DNA from: Ottelia alismoides
Taxonomy: Eukaryota; Streptophyta; Magnoliopsida; Alismatales; Hydrocharitaceae
NCBI GenBank assembly: GCA_037367405.1
Contig: JAZKJV010000389.1
Location: 682,001-746,000, forward strand
Direction: 5' to 3'
DNA length: 64,000 nt
In this document: piece after piece, positions 1-9,159 of the stretch
How the letters are laid out: every line of letters starts with the position of its first letter
Numbering within the stretch: position 1 is the first letter of the stretch
Notes under the pieces: model-generated
What the model was told of the DNA's origin: nothing
Databases searched by the model: none
What the model saw: only the letters and a program-made list of their open reading frames with translations
Translations under genes and position numbers: made by a program

Positions 1-640
1 TCAGCAAAATCGCCATACATTTGACTGAGCTTCTATGTAAGGATATTGATTTTGTTGTCGATGAGAAAGTTCTCCTTGCATTCAGTCAGATGAAAGAAAT
101 AGTTACTAGTGCTCCTCTCTTACACCCACTTGATTGGTCTCTTCCTTTTGAGATCATGACGGATGCATCAGATTTCGCAATTGGAGCGGTTTTAGGACAG
201 AGAAGGGATGGGATACCATTTGCTATACACTATGCTAGCAAGACTCTGGATGAAGCACATCAGAATCATACAATTACAGAGAAGGAGATGTTAGCAGTTG
301 TGTTTGGGCTAGAAAAGTTCAGATCCTACCTCATGGGTTCACACATTATTGTGTACATGGATCACACTGCCATACGATACTTAAAGTCAAAGAAGGATGC
401 CAAACCACACCTTATCAGATGGATCCTTCTTCTCCAGGAATTTGATATAGAGATTCGAGATAAACCTGGAGTGAAAAACATTGTGGCAGATCACCTTTCC
501 TGCATCACAGACATAGAGACCTCTAAGCAGAACATGATTCCTATTTCCGAAACCTTTCCAGATGAGGCATTTTATCTGTGGACTCACTCCCATTGTATGC
601 TGATATTGTGAACTATCTTGTCTCCAAGAAAGTTCCATAA
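1..640 (+). pseudogene. Element A pol: end of RT and RNase H
   Basis: This stretch encodes the RT connection region and the RNase H domain that degrades the RNA strand of the RNA-DNA hybrid during reverse transcription. Reading from base 21, the motif [10 protein letters not shown] carries the first catalytic Asp (residue 48), TEKEM the catalytic Glu (89) and VYMDHTA the next Asp (114). The domain ends with [14 protein letters not shown], the usual tail of gypsy RNase H. The frame opens at a TTG, not a true start, because the protein is part of a polyprotein. It is lost near base 609, where a frameshift brings in a stop before the integrase linker. RNase H itself is intact over about 190 residues, the best preserved coding block of element A. 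Confidence 0.88.
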
Positions 641-1810
641 GATTGTCATAAGTATAAGATAGACGGATTTATGTCAGAGATTCATTATTACCAGTGGGAG
701 GATCCATACCTATTCCGCAAGGGTGCGGATTGTAGCTGGAGAAGGTGCATTCCTCAGGAGGAACACACCAGTGTACTTGAGCACTGTCACAAACTAGAAT
801 CTGGTGGGCATCATTCGGGGAAATGCACGTCAGCAAAGGTTTTACAGAGTGGCCTAAGGTGGCCCACATTGTTTAAGGATGCTACATAGTATGTTCGAGG
901 TTGTACTGATTGTCAGTCAGGGATTTTAGTACATCCTTCTCGCCATGGATTATGTTAGTCGATGGGTGGAGTCTATCCCCACCCGAGCCACATATAGTCG
1001 TACAGTGTGTTCCTTTCTCAAGGACCATATTATTGCGCGGTTTGGTATTCCCAAAATATTGATTTCAGATGGAGGAAGCATTTTATTAATAGAGAAGTAA
1101 AGAAGCTTGTGAAGGAGTACGCCATTGAGCACAGAGTTGAGTCTCCTTACCACCCTCAGACTTATGGCTTGGCAGAAATTTCAAATAGGGAGATCAAGAC
1201 GATATTGTAAAAACTTGTACGTCCAGATAGGAAGAATTGGTCCCAGATGCTTGATTCAGTTCTATGGGCTTATCGGACGGCGTACAAGTCTCCTTTGGGT
1301 ATGTCTCCCTACAGATTGGTATATGGAAAGCCTTGCCACCTACCAGTGGAATTAATTCACAAATCTTTATGGGCACTCCGTGTATGCAATTTAGATTATG
1401 AGAAGGAAGGAAAGAACATGAAGTTGTATTCAAACAAATTACTGGAATTCCGAGACTTTGCATATGATAACTCACTTATGTATAAGGAGAAAGTCAAGTG
1501 CTGGCATGATAAACACATTCGAAGAAAGACTTTCTCCCCTGATCAGAAAGTTTGGTTATTTGATGCTAAGTCGAAGTTGTTTCCAGGAAAATTGAAAAGC
1601 AAGTGGTCAGGACCGTTCATCGTAAGAGCTGCGTGTGACAATGGGAGTATTGTCATATCTGGGTTGTCATCTGATGCACAACCATTTGTTGTGAACGGAC
1701 AGTTGCTGAAGCCATATCTAGATCATGATACATTCCTGTCCGTCGTTGATTCGATATCTGTGGTATCAAATGATAATCTTTTGATTCCATCTTCTGCGTC
1801 TGATACATGA
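641..1810 (+). pseudogene. Element A pol: integrase, with an internal deletion
   Basis: Remnant of the integrase that joins retrotransposon DNA to the host chromosome. Visible parts are the zinc-binding region (LEHCHKLESGGHHSG, then CTDC near 903-914), the later core region with [17 protein letters not shown] near 1140-1190, and a C-terminal block 1247-1810 with WAYRTAYKSPLGMSPYRLVY, HDKHIRR and the GPY/F-like KLKSKWSGPFIV. Compared with the H1 copy, 111 bp are missing at 911-916, and these contain the first catalytic Asp (WGIDFM in H1). Several frame changes separate the blocks. The last open frame stops at 1808-1810 and no env-like gene follows. It cannot make active integrase. Confidence 0.88.
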
Positions 1811-1889
1811 TCATCCACTCCTCTTGTATATCCTTTCGTTTCACTCTTTCTTCTCCCTTTTATCATTCACCCCTTTTTCGTGTGTGTAT

Positions 1890-2325
1890 ATATGCTATAC
1901 TTAGGATGTGCTTTAACCTAAGTATAAGGGGGTGAATGATTTGTGTTGTTCATATTCATCATGTTCATCACTCTTGTTGTTGCCCATACTTAGGGATACT
2001 CTACCTTAAGTATTGGGGGGGGGGTGATGTTGTTCATATCATGTCTTTTTATTTTTGAGTCTGTACATTCTCTTCATCGGTTTTCCCCTTTTGTATACTC
2101 TACTATACTTAGGATTACTTGATCCTAAGTATGGGGGGGATCACCAACTTCTCTTCTTTTTATCTTTTCTTTGAGTCGTTGTAGCATAGGAGTCTTTTCA
2201 CTTTTCTATACTTAGTATGAGTTATGTCTTCCTTTTTCGCTTTCTGATCACTATGAGGACATGGTTCGAGCTAAGTATAGGGGGTGTCGTATATATTGTA
2301 TATATACTTTAGACATAACTCGTAC
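1890..2325 (+). repeat. Array of four CTATACTTAGG hairpins with purine-tract arms (element A)
   Basis: Four inverted repeats share the arms TATACTTAGG and CCTAAGTATA. Arms are at 1896-1905/1917-1926, about 1986-1995/2003-2013 (imperfect), 2105-2115/2122-2132 (11 of 11) and 2206-2215/2271-2280 (10 of 10). Each right arm runs into a G run (AAGTATAGGGGG type), which matches the purine tract used before the 3' LTR. Just after the last unit come an AT-rich palindrome and the string GACATAACTC, which can pair with GAGTTATGTC at 2219-2228. Confidence 0.85.
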
Positions 2326-2379
2326 TTTTAAATATGTTTATTTTGGGGGTTATGTATATAATTTTGTAAAATTCACGTG

Positions 2380-2505
2380 TAAAAAAAACAAAAACAAAAA
2401 CAAAAAAATAAAACAAAACAAAAAAACACAAAAAAACAAAAAAAAAACGAAAAAAAAAACGAAAAAAATCAACAAACAAAAAAACAAACAAATAAAAAAA
2501 AATTC
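2380..2505 (+). repeat. A/C-rich simple repeat
   Basis: About 125 bases of CAAAA-like low-complexity sequence. A similar tract lies at the same place in the H1 3' UTR (20918-21010), so it was present in the common ancestor. The open frame across it (poly-Lys/Asn) is not a gene. Confidence 0.9.
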
Positions 2506-3827
2506 TTGTTTGTATATATTTTACTAACCCTTTTTCCTTTTAAAAAACTACAAAACCAAAAATCCATAAAAAACTTACATAATTCAAAAAAGGAAATAAA
2601 AAAATCCTTTTCGCTTACATATGCATTTTTCTCCAAAAATCCATACAAAATTCAAAATTAGAAAATAGTTTTAAAAAATGTTTTTTTCACATGTGCATCA
2701 TTTCTTTTCAAAACAAATCTTTGCATTGTTCATATTTTCTTGCATTTGCATGTGCATTTTTAAGGATAGTATTGACATTTAAACTATGTTTGGAATACAA
2801 TTGAAGAATGGAGCTTAGTTGGACCTTAATCCACCTAATTCTCAGAGGAACTTCATCGAGAAATAGGATTTTAGAAGCTTCAGGTCTTTGACTTAATTCT
2901 TTGAGTTCCACATGACAATGTGCAATGTTTGACTCTTAGTGTCTAACCTGGTCTCTTCATTCTGGGTACAACTCTGGAATAGGGAATTAATTTGTACTCT
3001 CGCACTATGCACTTACCTCAACTCAGACGGGATGTTGGAAGACTGTGTGAGTTTCTTTTCTGGTAACGTGGACATCTAAAGACTGGAGTACGGGTTGAAA
3101 TAAAGCATCAAAAAAGGGATGGACGACTGGGCACAATTTTTTCTAAGACCCCAAAACATGTACGGAAACAAAAAGATTCTATATCCGTAGGGGCACAACA
3201 AGATCCAAGCAGAACCACCAAAAATCCAAATACAAAGAAGCCACTACCAAATAAATATCTGACCAAAAAGGTCCAAGCTTCAAGAAAACCTGCAGATCTT
3301 GGTGGAGACTCGGCTACACTGGCCAGCTTCACAAGGAGAGGTCACTACACTGGCCACCCTCCAGTTCTTTTCTCCTTATTCTAAATTCTCTCCAATTCGA
3401 TTGTGAACACAGCACGACAGACCTTAGAAGGAAATACCTGACTCCCCGAGGACGAGTTACTGGAGAGGAGATTTGCATGGTAGTTCGGCATTCTGGATGG
3501 GAAGAGCTAAAACCTTTCACACACATGAGTCGATTGTTCAATGTTTATAGGGTATGCTTTGGGAAGAGGATTGATCTAAGATGACTTTTGAGCCGAAACT
3601 GTGACAATGATGTGTAGAACTTGAAGGCTGTCGATTTTAAAATTCCAAGTCTCACAGAAGTTCCAACACACTAATAATCCAAAGGTCTGACAGAGCTCCA
3701 AACTACAATTTTATGAAGATAAATTTAATACCCATTATTGTCCTACTTTCTTTGTTTTCCCTTTCTTTTTCTTTTTCTTCAATTATTCTTTCAAATAAGT
3801 GTTCGCTAAGGGACTAGCAAAGGTAAA

Positions 3828-3839
3828 GCATAGGGGGAT
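3828..3839 (+). promoter_or_regulatory. Polypurine tract of element A
   Basis: GCATAGGGGGAT lies directly before the LTR start; the purine tract primes plus-strand DNA synthesis in LTR retrotransposons. It is preceded by a small stem, GCTA (3805-3808) and TAGC (3815-3818), found in changed but still paired form in element L. Confidence 0.8.
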
Positions 3840-4800
3840 TTATGAATCTACGATTCGTCATCTTTATTCATTTATTTTAGCTTAAAATCCCTTATAAAAC
3901 ACCTGCATAAAATACTAACTCCATATTCTTACTAACTTGCATCTGTGTGTAAATATTGTACACTTCTTACTAATTTTAACCTAAAATAAATAAAGAAAGA
4001 AAGAAAGGAAAAATAAAGAAAATAAAATAAAAAAGGAAGACTGTATACAGGCTGACCCAAACTCCGAGAGAAGGTCAAAACTCGACCTGATCGACCAGGA
4101 ATAATGTAGGGGGAGATATGGTCCTTAAGCAGAAAATCCAAAAAAAATATGTGTGTTGTTGTAAATACTTCTCACTTATTTTGTGTATATCTGTATTAAA
4201 CTGACACTAATTTATTTGTGCCTTAATTGACCTCAAATCAAATAACTTTCAAAACCAAAGTTGTAAATAAAAATGTCTTGTAATTAATAAAAATAATTGC
4301 ACAATTAAATCATGTACAGATTAAAAGCAACCACACTTGGAAAAAAACCACTAAGCACTAATTGAAAGACCAATTCCGTCTCCATATGAACTCAAATTGA
4401 ACCAATCTCACTTCCATTGGTTTCTAAATTAAATTATCTTTAAAATGGTTTGTGCAATTTTCCCATGTATTTTGTACAAATTGTATTTGTATATATTTGT
4501 AAATATTTTTACTAATTATTTAAAAATAAAAAAATAAAAAAAACTAATTTCCTCATTTACCATTGTATATATTGTCATATATGTATATAGTTGCTATTTT
4601 TAATTAACCACCATAAAAAAATAAAAAATAACATTTTTTAAATTCAAATAAATAAAGTGACGAAAATTCAGAAAAATTAGATAATTTTGTAAATAGTTTT
4701 ATCTCTTTTTATCTTTATCTCATTTCAATTTTCATCTCTCTTATCTCTTCCACCAAAATATTCAAAAATTTAAAATTTAAAATTTCATCTCTATCTTTTC

Positions 4801-4809
4801 TATTTATAT
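4801..4809 (+). promoter_or_regulatory. TATA-like box of LTR A
   Basis: TATTTATATG preceded by TTTTC; the same string is at about 8537 (LTR B) and 55797 (LTR E), each time at the start of the conserved exon-like stretch. It fits the promoter of the element, with transcription starting some 30 bases downstream (inference). Confidence 0.6.
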
Positions 4810-4966
4810 GGCTCATTCTCCCTCATTCCAACTTGATCAATCTTTAAAGAGAGGAGCCCGATCTCCGAGAGAGAAATTTCATTGAGAAAGTTGCCGAGTC
4901 TCCAAGCCTTCTGGTGACAGCGAGTCGGCCTTGTCGAGGAGATCACGGTCCATTTCCGCTCCTAAG

Positions 4967-5306
4967 GTGAGATCCACGTTTTCTTATTTTTATCTTGGGA
5001 TAATCTTAGTTTCATTTGTCACATTTTTAATTCCATCGTCATTTTATTTGTCTAGATCTTTTAAAAAAATTCATCACGATTTTGATCTGCTTCGACTCGA
5101 TTTTTCATCTCTCATTCTTGATCTCCCCGCATTCTATTTCTATCGTCCACGATCTCTCAACTCCGACTGCGTACGATGGCCGGAGATCGGATTCGAATCT
5201 CTCATTTCCGCTGGATTCTCGTTCATTTTTTCCGAGTTGTAAATAAATAAATAAAATAATACAAAAAAACCCATTTCTTTCTTCATTTCTAACGTCTGTT
5301 TTGCAG
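4967..5306 (+). other. Intron-like segment inside LTR A
   Basis: Begins CCTAAG|GTGAGATCC and ends CTGTTTTGCAG|GA after a pyrimidine-rich run, 340 bases. Similar segments are at 8700-9019 (LTR B) and 22351-22710 (LTR2). Weakened copies are at 55963-56284 (LTR E) and from 15048 (LTR S, acceptor AG changed to AT). Splicing has not been shown. Confidence 0.5.
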
Positions 5307-5477
5307 GACCATTAAAAAGAAAACAACAAAAAAATAAACATAAAAAATAAAAAAAATTCTTATTTACATTTCTTGTTATAAAAAGAAAAAAAACATTTTT
5401 TTCCGCTGTGATTACAGTTTAAAAGAAAAAAATTTTCAAAAAAAAGAAAAAAGGAAAAAAGAAAAAAATTCTCCAGG

Positions 5478-5995
5478 TTCGTCATCCAGAAGCTGCGCTC
5501 TCCCCGCCGCAGGCACCTCCTCCTCCGCCTGGAAGTGCGGCCTCCAATGCCGATGCCATCTTCCGCACAGCCCACTGTGCGCCTGCGGACCAGCACCCTC
5601 CTCCGTGGCCCACCCGACATCCCCCAACACCCGGCGTTCTCTGATCGCCACATGCGTTGGGCGAACCCCTCGAAGCACGCCCCATCGTGGGTGCCACGTC
5701 AACTGCCTTCAGCCGCCCTTCCGCTCGGAGTCGGCTCGCGCCCCTCAACCCCATGGCCGCTTAGCGGCGCTCTTTGTCTCCAATCTCCTGCACCCCACGT
5801 TCAGGCCGCGCCACCTCTGAAGCCTCCATGCTTCGTGACACCCGTGATCCTACAAGACCCTTCGGCCTTCGTCCCAGCGGCTGCACCCTCTTCCTAGCAG
5901 GGCAGCGACACCTCGCTTCGCCGCCAACCGCGTGCAGCACGTCCGCGCCACCTCCAAGCCCCTTGGGCAGCGCCCCCTGTGGTGCCTTTGGCTTT
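5478..5995 (+). other. GC-rich cassette in LTR A
   Basis: About 520 bases of C-rich sequence inside an otherwise AT-rich LTR. It gives Pro/Arg/Ala-rich open frames on both strands, none recognisable. Every complete LTR here has a GC-rich block at this place, but the sequences differ. Origin unknown. Confidence 0.7.
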
Positions 5996-7219
5996 TGAAC
6001 GAAGAAGAAACCTGGAACCCTAAAGACATTAGTTTATTTGGGAAAATTACGTGCAAGTCCCCATAAGTTTTCATAATTACGAAATCGCCCCTGCACTTAG
6101 AGCTTAGAACGTGCGACACACGTGCAACTTGGTTAGTTTACACCATCTTGCCTCTTTTTATTTTTGTTATTTATTTGATGCAAAAACAGAAATTATTTAC
6201 ATTTTAGTCCCTGTTCTCATACATTGATTTGCATGATTCTTCTATTGAAATAAATGTTTTTATTAGTCTAAAAATTTTTGAAAAATTATGCTATGCTTCT
6301 GATGTGCATATCCATCTAACATAAAATTTACATTGCATTTTGTCTTCATTTATTATTATTAAAAAAATCAAAACATGTCATTTTTCTCTATTTAAAATTC
6401 AAAAATTAATAAAAATTCGAATATAACTCGAAAAATTCCAAAAAATTTGGATAGTTTTATTTCATTGTCTTTTAATTTGTTTGCAAATTTCATGCATTAA
6501 TTCCTTATAAAACCCTAAAAAATTTAAAATACTAAAAATCTTATAAAAATCAAAGAAAATTATACAAAAATCCAAAAATAATGATTTCAGTACCCGTTTG
6601 TAGATAATTGCTTCTATTTTGTCATAAAAATGATTGCCAGGAGTTTTGGGCATTGAAGTATTTTTAAGTTGCAAATTACTCCATGCTGTACACAATTTCG
6701 CATTTTCTCACTGTTTGATTTTGAAAAAATAGAAAAACATCTGAGAATTTCACAAAAAATCCCAAAAACATTTCAAAACTTTCAAAACCTGAAAATATTT
6801 TCTCTGGATTTTTCTGAGCATTTTTAATAAATTGAAAAATTACAAAAAAGGTTGGTGTGCGTATTTTGATCTTGTGAATATTGCTTTGTGTTATTTTTTT
6901 AAAAAATTGCAAAATCAAAAGCACTAAAAAATTGAATATAAAAAAAAATAATTAGAAATAAAAAAATTATTAAAAAATTAAAAAGATAAAAAAATCACAA
7001 AAATTCAAGGATAGTTATCCTTTGAGATTCTTATTTTTTTCTTAATTGATTTTTGATTAATTGAATAACCCTCGGGATTTTTAGCCTCCTGAGTTCGACC
7101 ATGTCCGGCTATACAGGTTAATAAGTAGTAAAAAATATTGTTTGTTTGTCGCAGGATCTTCAGGGATAGCAACGACTTATCTATCATTAATTCCCGATCC
7201 TCGAGATTTTTTGTCAACA

Positions 7220-7504
7220 ACAGGAAGGACAAATTCTTGGATACAAATCCCAACAATTCATGGCATTTCGAGCTTAAGCCTACTATTTTGCCTCTTGTCC
7301 CAATATTCCATGGAAATATCAATGAAGAACCTTATATACACCTCCGACAGTTGATCGCATTTGTGGAACAATACACTACCAAAATGTCCCATTACAAGTA
7401 GTGCAGATGACCGCCTTCCCATTCAGTCTGATGGACAAAGCTTTATATTGGTTTAATCACTTGGGAAAGGTTGGCACTACTTGGGAAGAGTTGAGGTCCG
7501 CATT
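7220..7504 (+). pseudogene. gag fragment of element H1 (left half)
   Basis: A 285-base piece of the Gag core, the structural protein that forms the particle and packages RNA. It encodes FELKPTILPLVPIFHGNINE followed by EPYIHLRQ, and in a shifted frame VQMTAFPFSLMDKALYWFNH and TTWEELRSAF. It matches element E at about 60040-60275. The fragment starts in mid-gene right after LTR A and stops at the first base of LTR B. The next part of the same gag picks up at about 12685, so B interrupts this gene. Frames are broken. Confidence 0.8.
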
Positions 7505-8535
7505 TGATGAATCTGCGATTCGTCATCTTTATTCATTTATTTTTGATTAAAATCCCTTATAAAACACCTACATAAAATACTAACTCCATATTCTTACTAA
7601 CTGGCATCTGTGTGTAAATATTGTACACTTCTTACTAATTTTAACCTAAAATAAATAAATAAAGAAAGAAAGGAAAAATAAAGAAAATAAAGAAAATAAA
7701 ATAAAAAAGGAATACTGTATACATGCTGACCCAAATCATGAGAGAAGGTCAAGACTTGACCTGATCGACCAAGAATAAAGTAGGGGGAGATAGGGTCCTT
7801 AAGCAGAAAATCAAAAAAATTGTGTGTGTTGTTGTAAATACTTCTCACTTATTTTGTGTATATCTGTATGCAACTGACACTAATTTATTTGTGCCTTAAT
7901 TCACCTCAAATCAAATAACTTTCAAAACCAAAGTTGTAAATAAAAATATGTTCTAATTAATAAAAATAATTGCACAATTTAAATCATGTACAGAATAAAA
8001 GTAACCACACTTGAAAAAAGCCACTAAGCACTAATTGAAAGACCAATTCCGGCTCTATATGAACTCAAATTGAAACAATCTCACTTCCATTGGTTTCTAA
8101 ATTAAATTATCTTTAAAATGGATGTGATTTCATAATTTTTGGAGTTACGAGTAAAAAGTCGGTTTCCAGGGTGGTTTGTGCAATTTTCCCATGTATTTTG
8201 TACATATTGTATTTATATATATTTGCAAATATTTTTCCTAATTATTTAAAAATAAAAAAATTAAAAAAAAACTAATTTCCTCATTTACCCTTGTATATAT
8301 TGTCATATATGTATATAATATATGTATATAGTTGCTATTTTGAATTAACCACGATAAAAAAATAAAAAATAACATTTTTTAATTCAAATAAATAAAGTGA
8401 TGAAAAATAAAAAAAGATACTTTTGTAAATAGTTTTATCTCTTTTTATCTTTATCTCATTTCAATTTTTATCTCATTATCTCTTCCACCAAAAAAAATCA
8501 AAAATTCAAAAATTCAAATTTCATCTCTATCTTTT

Positions 8536-8545
8536 CTATTTATAT
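8536..8545 (+). promoter_or_regulatory. TATA-like box of LTR B
   Basis: CTATTTATATGG, the same sequence and position as in LTRs A and E. An ATG overlaps it (8544) and opens a 62-codon frame rich in Ser/Arg. That ATG would lie upstream of the expected transcript start, so I do not call it a gene. Confidence 0.6.
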
Positions 8546-8699
8546 GGCTCCTTCTCCCTCATTCCAACTTGATCAATCTTTAGAGAGAGGATCCCGATCT
8601 CCGAGAGAGAATTTCATCGAGAAAAGTGAGTCTCCGAGCCGTTCGGTGACAGTGAGTCGGCCTTCGTTTAGGCGATCACGGTCCATTTCCGCTCATAAG

Positions 8700-9019
8700 G
8701 TGAGATCCACATTTTCTTATTTTTTTATCTAGGTTAATCGTAGTTTTATTTCTCACACTTTTATTTCGTCGTCTTTTTTATTTATATCTTTAATTTCATC
8801 ACAATTTGATCCGCTTCGACTCGATTTTTCATCTCATGTTCTTGATCTCTCTGCATTCAATTTCTATCCTCCACTATCCATCAACTCCGACCACACACGG
8901 TGGTCGGAGAATCAGATTCGACCCTTTCACTTTCGCTGAATTCCCGTTCATTTTCCAATTTGTAAATAAATAAAAAAATATAAAAATTATTTTCTTTTTC
9001 TCTAACACTTATTTTACAG
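8700..9019 (+). other. Intron-like segment inside LTR B
   Basis: CATAAG|GTGAGATCC at the left and CACTTATTTTACAG|G at the right, 320 bases. The inner hairpin CTCCGACCAC/GTGGTCGGAG (8885-8894 and 8900-8909) is perfect. Splicing not shown. Confidence 0.5.
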
Positions 9020-9159
9020 GGAAATTTAAAAAAACAAAAAATATATAACATTTTTTAAAAGAGTATTTACAGTTCTTGTTCTGAAAAAAAATAAAAATAA
9101 AAAAGTTTGTTTATATTTCCTGTTTACATACAATGAAAAAATAATAAACAAAAAAGGGA

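Larger units (their letters stand above)
1811..3827 (+). other. Element A 3' untranslated region
   Basis: About 2 kb between the integrase stop and the purine tract, without coding capacity. It holds the hairpin array (1890-2325), an A/C-rich simple repeat (about 2380-2505), and a block from about 2700 to 3760 that is also found in H1 (about 21200-21400), in element H (about 53270-54170) and, inverted, in L (33230-34400). Conservation across subfamilies suggests a role in the RNA, not chance. In Athila relatives this is where an env-like gene can lie, but I see none. Confidence 0.75.
1..7219 (+). mobile_element. Element A: 3' part of an Athila-type Ty3/gypsy retrotransposon with complete 3' LTR
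   Basis: The piece runs from the end of the RT domain through RNase H, integrase, a 2-kb 3' UTR and a purine tract into a complete LTR. Its 5' half lies to the left of the window. Domain order RT-RNase H-IN places it in Ty3/gypsy, and the GPY/F-type tail and LTR type place it with Athila. The LTR is followed directly by a gag fragment in mid-gene, not by a PBS. So A most likely inserted into the gag of another element (H1), whose earlier part should lie left of the 5' LTR of A; a deletion in a tandem pair is the alternative. Confidence 0.85.
3840..7219 (+). repeat. LTR of element A (complete, about 3.38 kb)
   Basis: Starts at TTATGAATC (TG mutated to TT) after the purine tract and ends GTCAACA. 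Order inside: AT-rich U3 with a purine tract near 4107; TATA-like TATTTATA at 4801-4808; a short exon-like stretch; splice-donor-like AAG|GTGAG at 4967; acceptor-like TTTTGCAG ending at 5306; a GC-rich cassette (5478-5995); then an AT-rich U5 ending in the conserved GCCTCC-TGAGTTCGACC string near 7084. It is collinear with LTRs B (7505) and E (54790), but the GC cassette does not align. Confidence 0.9.

Noticed and set aside
1890..2325. CRISPR-like array
   Set aside because: Repeats are inverted, unevenly spaced and have no regular spacers. The context is a plant retrotransposon.
2261..2527. Lys/Asn-rich frame of 88 codons
   Set aside because: It is the A/C-rich simple repeat of the 3' UTR read as protein.
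1811..3827. Possible env-like gene after integrase, as in some Athila elements
   Set aside because: No membrane-protein frame of useful length is present in A, H1, C or H; this interval is non-coding in all.
5535..5998. Long open frames (up to 120 codons, several phases and both strands) in the GC-rich block of LTR A, and similar ones at 9026-9619, 15729-16207, 22911-23517 and 56401-56895
   Set aside because: GC-rich sequence has few stop codons by composition. The frames overlap in several phases, are not shared between LTR copies and show no domain.
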